Origin: Cryobacterium shii
GTDB lineage: Bacteria; Actinomycetota; Actinomycetes; Actinomycetales; Microbacteriaceae
Reading direction: 5' to 3'
Assembly (NCBI RefSeq): GCF_004402595.1
Contig: NZ_SOFY01000051.1
Location: forward strand, 30,381-81,452
DNA: 51,072 nucleotides
Every line of letters starts with the position of its first letter. Position 1 is the stretch's first letter. The notes under the pieces were generated by a model that did not search any database, was not told the origin of the DNA, and saw nothing but the letters and a program-made list of their open reading frames with translations. Both the position numbers and the translations under genes were made by a program. Shown here piece after piece: positions 43,901 to 50,916 of this stretch.

Positions 43901-44915
43901 CGAGGGGCAGTCCGATCCGAACCGGCCCGTCGCCGTCCAACCGGGCGGCGCAGGCGACGACGGTGGCCTCCGTCGGGCCGTAGGTGTTCCAGACCTCGCG
44001 CCCCCGCACCGAGAGCCGGGCCGCGAGTTCGGGCGGGCAGGCTTCGCCGCCGAAGACGAGGAGCCGCACCTGTTCGAGCGAGTCCTCCGGCCACAGCGCG
44101 GCGAGGGTGGGAACGGTCGACACGACCGTCACGCCGTGGGCGATCAGCCACGGACCGAGGTCCGCGCCGGACCGAACCAGCGACCGCGGGGCCGAGACGA
44201 GGCAAGCGCCGTTCCGCCAGGCCAGCCACATCTCCTCGCAGGAGGCGTCGAACGCCACCGACAGTCCCGCCAGCACGCGGTCGGCCGGTCCGATCGGGTC
44301 GGCGGGGAGGAACAGGTCTGCCTCGGCGTCGACGAACGCGGCCGCGGAGCGGTGGCTGACCGCGACTCCCTTGGGCACCCCGGTCGACCCGGAGGTGAAG
44401 ATCACCCACGCGTCGTCGTCCGGGGTCGGCATGGTGCGGTCTGTTCCGGCGAGGGCCAGGTCGTCGCCCGCCGGCAGCATCCGTTCGGCGAACAGTTCGG
44501 CGTCGAGCGACTCGCGCACCGCGAACACGCCCCGGGGGCCGATCACGCCCACGACGCGGGCTTCGCTGAAGACGAGCCGCGCCCGCTCCTCCGGGTCGTC
44601 GGCGTCGACCGGAACGTAGGCGGCGCCGACGGTGAGGGTGGCCAGGATGGAGACGTACAGTTCGCGGGTGCCCGACGGAATGCGGATGCCGACGGTGTCG
44701 CCCCGGCGCACCCCGCTGCGGCTGAGCCGTTCCGCCTGCTCGCTGACCAAGCGCATCAGGCTGGAATAGTTGATCGCGCCGTCCTGGTCTTCCAGGGCGA
44801 GCGCGGTCGGATGCCGGTCGGCGGTGCCATGCAGGATGTCGATGAGGGTACGCGCCGCCGGCGCCCTGGATCCGGCCTCGAGCACATCCTGGCCGGACTG
44901 GCTCTGGATCTGCAT
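40983..44915 (-). CDS. Pls-type single-module peptide synthetase (A-T plus membrane domains)
   Basis: 1310 residues, close to the poly-epsilon-lysine synthetase Pls (about 1319). The adenylation domain (about 20-515) shows FTSGSTGVPKGVAVSH, FDASCEEMWLAW, NTYGPTEATV, YRSGDLVRYE, KLGGRRIELGEVEAAL and TSGKVDRAALP. The carrier domain has FANGGGSLAAAQ with Ser557 as phosphopantetheine site. There is no condensation or thioesterase domain. Instead come membrane helices (from about residue 615) alternating with left-handed beta-helix-like hexapeptide segments (VRIGEEATVGSRSTLLGGAR in parts), as in Pls, where three tandem C domains join monomers. Likely product: an amino-acid homopolymer; monomer unknown. 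AAGGAG lies before the ATG. Operon with the M1 peptidase. Confidence 0.93.
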   Translation of the reverse strand: MQIQSQSGQDVLEAGSRAPAARTLIDILHGTADRHPTALALEDQDGAINYSSLMRLVSEQAERLSRSGVRRGDTVGIRIPSGTRELYVSILATLTVGAAYVPVDADDPEERARLVFSEARVVGVIGPRGVFAVRESLDAELFAERMLPAGDDLALAGTDRTMPTPDDDAWVIFTSGSTGVPKGVAVSHRSAAAFVDAEADLFLPADPIGPADRVLAGLSVAFDASCEEMWLAWRNGACLVSAPRSLVRSGADLGPWLIAHGVTVVSTVPTLAALWPEDSLEQVRLLVFGGEACPPELAARLSVRGREVWNTYGPTEATVVACAARLDGDGPVRIGLPLAGWNLAVLNAAGDRVAHGETGELIIGGVGLARYLDAGKDAEKYAAHDGLGWHRAYRSGDLVRYEREGLVFVGRADDQVKLGGRRIELGEVEAALRALPGVAGAAAVVQITPAGNKVLVGYLARTEGAAEFDRAAANIRLREELPAALVPLLAVVDDLPTRTSGKVDRAALPWPLPAGSDAGAAPRLSPTAAWLAESWAAILGVAADGPDADFFANGGGSLAAAQFVSMIRQRFADTRVSDIYDYPRLGSLADELDGRVPPVPQRGREVLPVPLRSRIAQSLLGIPLHVLVGARWLVYLSAANNLLAAAGATFAPTLSWWWVALGFLLFVTPPGKMTISVIAARLLLRGLEPGNYPRGGSVHLRLWLAEQVALLVDAASLAGAPWISYYARALGARVGHDVDLHALPPVTGMLEIGARAAIEPETDLAGYWIDGDVLRIGRVRIGEEATVGSRSTLLGGARIGAGAVIEPGAAVSGVVPAGERWAGSPAIRMGAAHGSWPAERPPRGRRWLTAFAAGAVGMTALPVIAVIVGALIVGAAIGDASTLSAALGRAALMMPVAVIAAGLVYALLVVASVRALGVGLREGYYPVRSRIGWQVWMTERILDGARTLLFPVYAGLLTPIWLRLLGAKVGAGVEASTVLLIPALTTIAPAAFLADDTMVACYELGGGWLRIGPAKIGRRAFLGNSGIAGAGRTVPRNGLVAVLSSTPRKAKRGSSWLGNPPERLRRIATDVDETLTFHPPVRLVTRRALWELLRIVPVIVTALIALGVLAALAWLWLRLGLGWAIALSGVVMLAAGMVAALVTTAAKWMLVGRIRATEHPLWSSFIWRNEVSDSFVEMVARPWFAAKAAGTPALAFWLRTLGARIGRGVWCESYWLPEADLVAIADGATVNRGCVVQTHLFHDRIMQLDRVSLAAGSTLGPHSVILPAASVDEGATVGPASLVMRGERVPAGSVWSGNPISPWRSLPWQT

Positions 44916-45034
44916 CGCGCGCTCCTTGTCCGGGTCGCGGTGCCGTCCACCGCGCGAGCCACCAGTTTAGGACGCGCAGGTAACCGGCGGGTGTCGGGTT
45001 ACGAAGACACCGCATCCGGATGCCACGCGAGGGA

Positions 45035-45892
45035 TCAGATCAAACCCTGGCGGCGGAAGGCATTCCAGACACCGTTATCGAGCACGGTGGTGGTGACCTC
45101 GTCGGCGTGGGCTTTGACGGCATCCGTGGCGTTGCCCATGGCGATGCCGACCCCGCAGACCTGCAGCATCTCGATGTCGTTGCTGCTGTCGCCGATGCCG
45201 ATGGCGGATGCCGCGTCCAGGCCGAGCCGGTCGAGGAGCCGTAGGACCGTGGAGCCCTTGTTCACGCCGTTCAGCGTCACCTCGCCGCTGCCGCGACCCA
45301 TGTGCGGGATGGTGCCGGTGATGACGTGGAATTCTCCGCTGAGCGCCTCCGAGACGCGGTCGTACGCGCGAAGGTCGCCGGCGAGGAACACCGATTTCGC
45401 GATGCCCGTGTAGCTGTACGGTCGAACGTCGGCGAATGCCATCAGGGCCGGGTGATCGTCGGCATCGGTGACGGATGCCGGGTCAGCCCCGGTTCCCGCC
45501 TTCCGCTCTGTGTCGGCCGCGTGGTCCTCCGCGAAGCGGTCGCGCACGCCGGGGCTCGGGTACAGCTCGTCGAAGGACTGCAGGTAGAAGTCGTACCCCG
45601 ACTCCTCGTAGAAACCGATCATCCGCGCCACCGCATCTTCGGGCATGGTGCGTTCGATCACGAGTTCGTCGCCGATTTCCGCGAACCCGCCGCCGGAGCT
45701 GATGGTCCCGTCGAAGCCGATGTCGCGGATCGCGGGGTAGATCTCCACGGATGCCCGACCGGTGCTCAGGTACACCAGATGCCCGTTGCTCCTGGCGGTG
45801 CGCACCGCGTCGATAGTCGAGTCTGCGATCTCCGATCCGGTCTCGATCAGGGTGCCGTCGACGTCAACGAACGCGATGCGGGGGGAAATCAT
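45035..45892 (-). CDS. HAD-superfamily phosphatase, Cof-type
   Basis: Predicted sugar- or nucleotide-phosphate phosphatase, 285 residues. FVDVDGTLIETG gives the nucleophile D10 and acid D12; YLSTGRASVEIYP is motif II; NKGSTVLRLLDRLG carries the motif III Lys; and GIGDSSNDIEMLQVCGVGIAMGNA is motif IV, all typical of the Cof/YbiV group with a large cap. The frame is open 17 codons further upstream, but the ATG at 45892 has GGAG at good spacing and follows a hairpin in the leader (45909-45944). Located upstream of the Pls operon on the same strand with a 119-bp gap. Confidence 0.92.
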   Translation of the reverse strand: MISPRIAFVDVDGTLIETGSEIADSTIDAVRTARSNGHLVYLSTGRASVEIYPAIRDIGFDGTISSGGGFAEIGDELVIERTMPEDAVARMIGFYEESGYDFYLQSFDELYPSPGVRDRFAEDHAADTERKAGTGADPASVTDADDHPALMAFADVRPYSYTGIAKSVFLAGDLRAYDRVSEALSGEFHVITGTIPHMGRGSGEVTLNGVNKGSTVLRLLDRLGLDAASAIGIGDSSNDIEMLQVCGVGIAMGNATDAVKAHADEVTTTVLDNGVWNAFRRQGLI

Positions 45893-45908
45893 GGGGCACT
45901 CCAGACGA

Positions 45909-45944
45909 GGTGGTCTCGGGGACGCTGCATCTTCGGAGACCACC
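45909..45944 (-). promoter_or_regulatory. Leader hairpin before the HAD gene
   Basis: Perfect 9-bp inverted repeat GGTGGTCTC...GAGACCACC with an 18-nt loop, ending 16 bp before the ATG at 45892. It could be a leader hairpin or an operator. Confidence 0.45.
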
Positions 45945-46093
45945 GGAGCGGTGTGATCGTATACTCCGACGCTATCCGAGATTTGTTGCTTGCTTCACGT
46001 CGGCATCCGCTGTCACTCCGACCACCGGTTCGCAGCCTGACAATAGGGGGCACGCACTTCCGATGACCCTCGTGAGGTGATTACTGTTGGTTC

Positions 46094-46120
46094 GGGGGTG
46101 CGAAACCCCCGCTTCGGGGG
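46094..46120 (+). promoter_or_regulatory. Alternative hairpins in the leader of the FdhF/YdeP-like gene
   Basis: GGGGG (46094-46098), CCCCC (46106-46110) and GGGGG (46116-46120). The middle block can pair with either neighbour but not both: an attenuator-like switch just 31 nt before the chosen start. Confidence 0.45.
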
Positions 46121-46151
46121 CGATCCCTCGCTGCGACTGGACGTGAAAGGC

Positions 46152-48470
46152 ATGGCCACGGTGAGCAAGAACCCCAAATTCGAGGAAGCCGACGAGAGCG
46201 AACTCGAGGTCAGCAAGCCCAAGGACTGGGCCGCAGGAATCCCCGGCGTGATGCACGCGATGGTGCCGGCCATCGAGCAGATGGGCGTCAACCGGGCCCG
46301 CAAAACGGTGCTTGCGATGAACCAGAAGAAGGGCTTCGACTGCCCCAGTTGCGCCTGGCCCGACCCACACCACCGCAAGGCGTTTGAATTCTGCGAGGAA
46401 GGCGCCAAGGCCGTCACCTGGGAGGCGACTCCCGTCGTCATCGGTGCTGATTTCTGGGCCGAGCACTCCGTGAGCGACCTGCGGGGACGCAGCGAGTACT
46501 GGCTCGGCATGCAGGGTCGACTGACCGAGCCTGTCTACAAGCCCGCCGGCGAGGACCACTACCGCCCCATCACCTGGGACGAGGCCTTCGAGCTGGTCGC
46601 CACGAAGCTCAACGCCCTGGGATCTCCGGACGACGCGGCCTTCTATACCAGCGGCCGCACATCCAACGAGGCTGCGTTCCTGTACCAGCTGTTCGTGCGC
46701 GGTTACGGCACCAATAATCTGCCGGACTGTTCAAACATGTGCCACGAGTCCTCCGGCTGGGGCATGGGGCAGACCATCGGCATCGGCAAGGCAACGGTCA
46801 CCTTCGACGATTTCGCCGAGGCGGACCTGATTATCCTGATGGGCCAGAACCCCGGCACCAACCATCCCCGCATGCTCAACGAGCTGGAGGCCTGCAAGCG
46901 CAATGGCGGCAGCCTGGTCGCTGTGAACCCTCTGCCCGAGGCGGGGCTGAAGCGGTACAAGAATCCGCAAACTGTTCGCGGCGTCGCGGGTAAGGGAACC
47001 GAGCTGGCCGACCAGTTTCTGCAGATCAGGCTTGGCGGCGACATGGCCCTCCTGCAGGCCGTTTCCAAACGGGTCCTCGACGCGGAGGCCAGGAACCCCG
47101 GCACGGTTTTGGACCACAAGTTCCTGGCGGAGCACTGCGAAGGCCTTGAGGAGCTGAAAGAGCACCTGGCGCAGCTCGACGAGCAGGAGGTGCTCGACGC
47201 GACCGGTTTGCGGATCGAGGAGATCGACGAGCTCGCCGAGCGGTACCTGAAGGCGGACAAGGTCATCATCACCTGGGCCATGGGCATCACGCAGCAGAAG
47301 AAGGGGGTCGCCACCATCAAGGAGATCATCAACCTGCTGCTGCTGCGCGGTAACATCGGCAAGCCTGGAGCCGGCGCTTCTCCGATCCGCGGCCACAGCA
47401 ACGTCCAGGGCGACCGGACCATGGGCATTTGGGAACAGATGCCCCCGGCATTCATGGACGCCCTGGGGAAGGAGTTCGGCTTCGAGCCTCCGCGGGAGCA
47501 CGGCGTCGACGCCGTCGACACGATCCGCCGCATGCAGGACGGAAGAATCAAGTTCTTCCTGGCCCTCGGTGGAAACCTGGTGGCGGCAATCTCGGACACA
47601 CACGCGGCGGAAGCGGCGATGGAAAATTGCGACTTCACCGCCCAGATTTCCATCAAGCTCAACCGATCCCACACTGTCACCGGCACAGAGGCACTCATCC
47701 TGCCCACGATGGGCCGCACTGAAATCGACATTCAGGAGTCCGGCACGCAGTTCATCTCCGTCGAGGACACCGTTTGCGCGGTGCACGCGTCGTGGGGCAG
47801 CGTGGAACCCGTTGCCCACACTCTGCGCTCCGAGGTGTCGATCATCTCTCGGCTGGCCAAGGCGACCCTCGGCGACAGGATCAACGCCGACTGGGACGGC
47901 TTTGAGAAAAATTATGACCTGATCCGCGACCATATCTCCCGGGTCGTGAAGGGGTGCGAGAACTACAACGAGCGGGTCAGGCAGGATGGCGGCTTCATCA
48001 TGGCGAATGGCCCGCGCGATTCCCGCACCTTCAACACGCCCACCGGCAAGGCCGTGTTGACCGCGAATGACCTGGAGCCGGTGGAACGGCCCGCCGGGAC
48101 CCTGATCCTGCAGACCCTGCGGTCCCATGATCAGTGGAACACGACCATCTACGGCTTCAACGATCGATACCGGGGAATCCGGAAAGGCCGCCACGTCATC
48201 ATGGTCAACGCCGAAGACATCACCGAACTCGGTTTGGCCGACGGACAGTTGGTGGACATTTTCGGCGAGTACAAGGACGGCAAGGAGCGCGTGCTGCGAA
48301 AGTTCCGCGTGGTCTCCTACCCGACGCCGCGCGGGTGCGCCGCCGCTTACTATCCGGAGGCAAACGTCCTGGTGCCGCTCGATCACGTGGCGGATGGCAG
48401 CAACACGCCGGTCTCGAAGGCGGTCATCGTTCGCCTGAAGCCGTCCGGGTCAGAGCCCTTACTGGGCTGA
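46152..48470 (+). CDS. FdhF/YdeP-family molybdopterin oxidoreductase
   Basis: Molybdenum-bis-MGD enzyme of about 772 residues, related to the formate dehydrogenase alpha subunit; cytosolic, no Tat signal. FDCPSCAWPDPHHR near residue 63 is the family's Cys motif; TSGRTSNEAAFLYQLFVRGYG, CSNMCHESSG and DLIILMGQNPGTNHPR mark the cofactor domains. The C-terminal molybdopterin-binding domain reads LQTLRSHDQWNTTIYGFNDR. Activity unproven: YdeP relates to acid resistance, others oxidise formate. Start ambiguous: ATG 46152, GTG 46161 or GTG 46077. G+C is visibly lower than neighbours, hinting at transfer. Its stop overlaps the convergent DUF6457 gene by 12 bp. Confidence 0.9.
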   Translation: MATVSKNPKFEEADESELEVSKPKDWAAGIPGVMHAMVPAIEQMGVNRARKTVLAMNQKKGFDCPSCAWPDPHHRKAFEFCEEGAKAVTWEATPVVIGADFWAEHSVSDLRGRSEYWLGMQGRLTEPVYKPAGEDHYRPITWDEAFELVATKLNALGSPDDAAFYTSGRTSNEAAFLYQLFVRGYGTNNLPDCSNMCHESSGWGMGQTIGIGKATVTFDDFAEADLIILMGQNPGTNHPRMLNELEACKRNGGSLVAVNPLPEAGLKRYKNPQTVRGVAGKGTELADQFLQIRLGGDMALLQAVSKRVLDAEARNPGTVLDHKFLAEHCEGLEELKEHLAQLDEQEVLDATGLRIEEIDELAERYLKADKVIITWAMGITQQKKGVATIKEIINLLLLRGNIGKPGAGASPIRGHSNVQGDRTMGIWEQMPPAFMDALGKEFGFEPPREHGVDAVDTIRRMQDGRIKFFLALGGNLVAAISDTHAAEAAMENCDFTAQISIKLNRSHTVTGTEALILPTMGRTEIDIQESGTQFISVEDTVCAVHASWGSVEPVAHTLRSEVSIISRLAKATLGDRINADWDGFEKNYDLIRDHISRVVKGCENYNERVRQDGGFIMANGPRDSRTFNTPTGKAVLTANDLEPVERPAGTLILQTLRSHDQWNTTIYGFNDRYRGIRKGRHVIMVNAEDITELGLADGQLVDIFGEYKDGKERVLRKFRVVSYPTPRGCAAAYYPEANVLVPLDHVADGSNTPVSKAVIVRLKPSGSEPLLG

Positions 48471-48773
48471 GTCCACCCAGCCCTTGCTGTCCGGGCCGTC
48501 CTGAGTGCCGTCGGATACCAGTCCGCGGGCCTTCTGCACTGCGGTCTCGACGGCGGACTGAACCTCCTTCTTGCCGCTGTTGGTCGCCTGTCCGGCAGCG
48601 AAGCCCACGATAAAAGCGCTGAGGGGCCCGGCGGAGGGGCTGACGGACCTGGATTCCTCGGCCAACTGCAGGATCATCTGGGTGTCGACCTCGAGGTCCA
48701 GGATCTGCAGGGCCTGCGTCAGCCGTCGACTCCACTGGGCCAGTGCGAGCTCTTCATCGGACGAAACGGTCAT
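48459..48773 (-). CDS. DUF6457-type protein
   Basis: 104 residues, helical, with SRRLTQALQILDLEVDTQMILQLAEE and GPLSAFIVGFAAGQATNSGKKE, matching the small DUF6457 family that in actinobacteria usually lies beside fdhD/mobA-type molybdenum-cofactor genes. Here it lies tail-to-tail with the molybdoenzyme, which supports a link to cofactor insertion or maturation, though no reaction is known. The ATG at 48773 has AGGAG five bases upstream (preferred over a start 48 nt further out). The C terminus (SDGTQDGPDSKGWVDSAQ) is longer and more polar than usual. Confidence 0.78.
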   Translation of the reverse strand: MTVSSDEELALAQWSRRLTQALQILDLEVDTQMILQLAEESRSVSPSAGPLSAFIVGFAAGQATNSGKKEVQSAVETAVQKARGLVSDGTQDGPDSKGWVDSAQ

Positions 48774-48936
48774 CGGTGCTCCTAGTCTGGTGGCTCGTCC
48801 CGGAATGCCCGGAAGCGGCATCCGTCAAGACTTGCACCCTTGCCGGCGAAGCACAACGCACGGGCAGTCCGGGACTCTGAGGGCGGGATCCCGTCCTCGA
48901 TGTGGACTCTTCAGGAGACCGGCCCGGTGTTTACTT

Positions 48937-50016
48937 CTATTTCGTTCTCGTCGGTTCGCCGTCGTCACTCGGTGTGCTGTGCTCCCGCAGACGTCGGCCG
49001 AGCTTGATGTCCTCGCGTGCCTTGTCGGCCGCCTTGTCGCTCTTGCGGGTGTCCCGCGGCGGCAGCTGAATCTCTTCCTCGGCGGCGATGCCCGCCTGCA
49101 GCTGCCGGCCCCGTTCCAGCTCCGCATCGAACTCGGCGCCGACGAGCAGGGCGAGGTTGGCGATCCACAGCCAGAGCAGGAACACCACGATGCCGGCCAG
49201 AGAACCGTAGGTGCGGTCATAGTTGGAGAAGTTGGTGACGTACAGGCCGAACAGGAACGAGGAGACCGCCAGGGTGATGAGCGCGAGTAATGCCCCCAGG
49301 CTGATCCAGCGGAACTTGGGCTGCTGGGCGTTGGGAGTGGCGTAGTACAGGATGGCGATGATCAACACGGCGGCCAGCGCCAGGATGGGCCACTTGATGA
49401 CGGACCAGACGAGCTGCACGGTCTGCCCCAACCCCAGCGCGCTGCCGAGCGCATTCGTGACCGGACCCGACACAATCAACACCACAAGCACCACCACGAT
49501 GAGCAGGATGCAGACCACGGTCACGCCCAGTTGCATCGGGCGCAGCTTCCAGAACGGCCGCCCCTCTTCCATCTCGTAGATGCGGTTCATGGCCCGGCTG
49601 AACGCGCCGACGTAGCCGGATGCCGACCACAGCGCCAGCAGGATGCCGCCGACGAGGGCGACGCCGGCCGCGGGCGACGAGCTGAACTGCTCCAGCGGGG
49701 CCCGCAGAGTGTCGGCGGTGCCACCGGGGGCGACCTGGTCGACGAGAGAAAGGATCGAGTTCGTCGCGGTATTACCCTGACCGAACACTCCCAGGAGCGA
49801 GATGAGCGCGATCAATGCGGGGAAGATCGACAGCACGGCGTAGTAGGTGAGGGCGGCGGCGAGGTCGGTGCACTGGTCGGCCGAGAACTCCCGCAGGGTC
49901 TTGCGCAGCACGTACTTCCAGGACGGCTTGGCGATCTCGGTCAGCGAGTCGGGCATGCGGGCATCGTCGGGCGCCGGTGCCCGGTCGTGCTTGTCGCGCG
50001 TGCTGTTTCTAACCAC
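48937..50016 (-). CDS. YihY/BrkB-family inner membrane protein
   Basis: 359 residues with six hydrophobic helices. Family motifs are ADQCTDLAAALTYYAVLSIFPALIAL near the N terminus in parts, LWSASGYVGAFSRAMNRIYE, FRWISLGALLALITLAVSSF and YDRTYGSLAGIVVFLLWLW in parts. The C-terminal cytoplasmic tail is charged and ends SDDGEPTRTK. Formerly annotated ribonuclease BN in error; the true function of the family is unknown, possibly envelope related. GTG start with GGGGAG seven bases upstream. Flanked by 160-bp gaps on both sides, so probably monocistronic. Confidence 0.93.
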   Translation of the reverse strand: MVRNSTRDKHDRAPAPDDARMPDSLTEIAKPSWKYVLRKTLREFSADQCTDLAAALTYYAVLSIFPALIALISLLGVFGQGNTATNSILSLVDQVAPGGTADTLRAPLEQFSSSPAAGVALVGGILLALWSASGYVGAFSRAMNRIYEMEEGRPFWKLRPMQLGVTVVCILLIVVVLVVLIVSGPVTNALGSALGLGQTVQLVWSVIKWPILALAAVLIIAILYYATPNAQQPKFRWISLGALLALITLAVSSFLFGLYVTNFSNYDRTYGSLAGIVVFLLWLWIANLALLVGAEFDAELERGRQLQAGIAAEEEIQLPPRDTRKSDKAADKAREDIKLGRRLREHSTPSDDGEPTRTK

Positions 50017-50165
50017 TGGGTGCTCCCCTCGGCTTCGTCAGCGGGAGATTCGTGCGCGCATCATTTGCGGCACCGCTTAACGATTTCGTCCAGCTTCATT
50101 CACTCGGGGACGGAATTCAAGCCAATTCGACTGATGTCCTCAGGAGGGGGACAGACGACAGGGGC

Positions 50166-50501
50166 CTACGGCATGTCCCATTCGTAGTCCGGACAGGAGA
50201 GCGCCTCGGTGTAGGCCACCTCGCTGGGGGCCGTGATTGTGCCCACGCGGCCGCGAAGGTAGGCGACCGCTTCGACGGTGTCGGGTTCCCCCGCGCTGGA
50301 TTCTTCCGGCACGCTGATGAGCTCGCTGCGTGGACCGACGACCATTTGCACGACCATCTCGTCACCGTCGCTGTTGACCGCGGGTAGTTTGATCAGCTCG
50401 GACACGTGGCCGTCCGGAAGGGCGACGACTAACTCCAGGAGTGCATCCGCGGCCCCGTCAGTTGTCAGGAACGACTCTCCGCCATACGAAATCTTCTTCA
50501 T
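50166..50501 (-). CDS. Hypothetical protein, unknown
   Basis: 111 residues, MKKISYGGESFLTTDGAADALLELVVALPDG..., acidic, beta-rich and without transmembrane helices or metal motifs. The ending SCPDYEWDMP is unusual. AGGGAG lies eight bases before the ATG. Codon use is less G+C-rich than neighbours, and the gene stands alone next to a low-G+C gap and tRNA-Arg, so recent acquisition is possible. No family recognised. Confidence 0.72.
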   Translation of the reverse strand: MKKISYGGESFLTTDGAADALLELVVALPDGHVSELIKLPAVNSDGDEMVVQMVVGPRSELISVPEESSAGEPDTVEAVAYLRGRVGTITAPSEVAYTEALSCPDYEWDMP

Positions 50502-50770
50502 GTACTGACTCCCTGCCTAGTTGACGCGATGCGCCCAAAGCGACGTCAACCTGACGCGGACTCTGAGACGGGTTGGTTCGGCACGGAGTGAGCCATCAGC
50601 CACAACCGAAATGAACGGTGATAAATTACCACGCCAGCTCATTCGCCGCTGTCGGAGAAAAGGTGGACGTCCCTGGGGCGAGTCTGCAGCGACTGGGCTC
50701 AACCCGTCCCCGTTCGGGTACACCCGCAGAGATCCGTGTTGCCTGAAGATCTGTGTTGCCTGAAGAAATG
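50502..50770. other. Gene-poor, lower-G+C gap
   Basis: 269 bp with no convincing gene; an 80-codon open frame here lacks a ribosome site and codon bias. Contains a 17-bp tandem duplication at 50730-50763. Confidence 0.6.
50730..50763. repeat. 17-bp tandem duplication beside tRNA-Arg
   Basis: AGATCYGTGTTGCCTGA twice in tandem (one mismatch), 7 bp from the tRNA 3' end. Confidence 0.9.
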
Positions 50771-50842
50771 TGCCCCTGGAGGGATTCGAACCCCCAACCG
50801 TTTCCTTAGGACGGAACTGCTCTTCCGTTGAGCTACAGAGGC
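50771..50842 (-). tRNA. tRNA-Arg(CCT)
   Basis: Seventy-two nt cloverleaf on the minus strand. Acceptor GCCTCTG/CAGGGGC, D arm GCTC/GAGC, anticodon loop GTCCTAA giving CCT (reads AGG), T loop TTCGAAT. The outermost anticodon-stem pair is a G-A mismatch. CCA not encoded. Confidence 0.92.
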
Positions 50843-50916
50843 TGGCTGTTGAAGTTTAGCTGTTGTCTCCCCCCTCCGCAGTGCGCGGGCTCACGCCTGC
50901 CGAGACCCGGTGACCG

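Noticed and set aside
46077..46151. GTG at 46077 as start of the molybdoenzyme
   Set aside because: It would translate through the G5/C5/G5 hairpins and lacks family residues; kept only as an alternative.
50521..50763. 80-codon open frame between the orphan gene and tRNA-Arg
   Set aside because: No ribosome site, no codon bias, and it contains the tandem duplication.
50771..50842. A second copy of the tRNA-Arg 3' end as an att site inside the window
   Set aside because: Looked for the T-arm/acceptor sequence elsewhere and found none.
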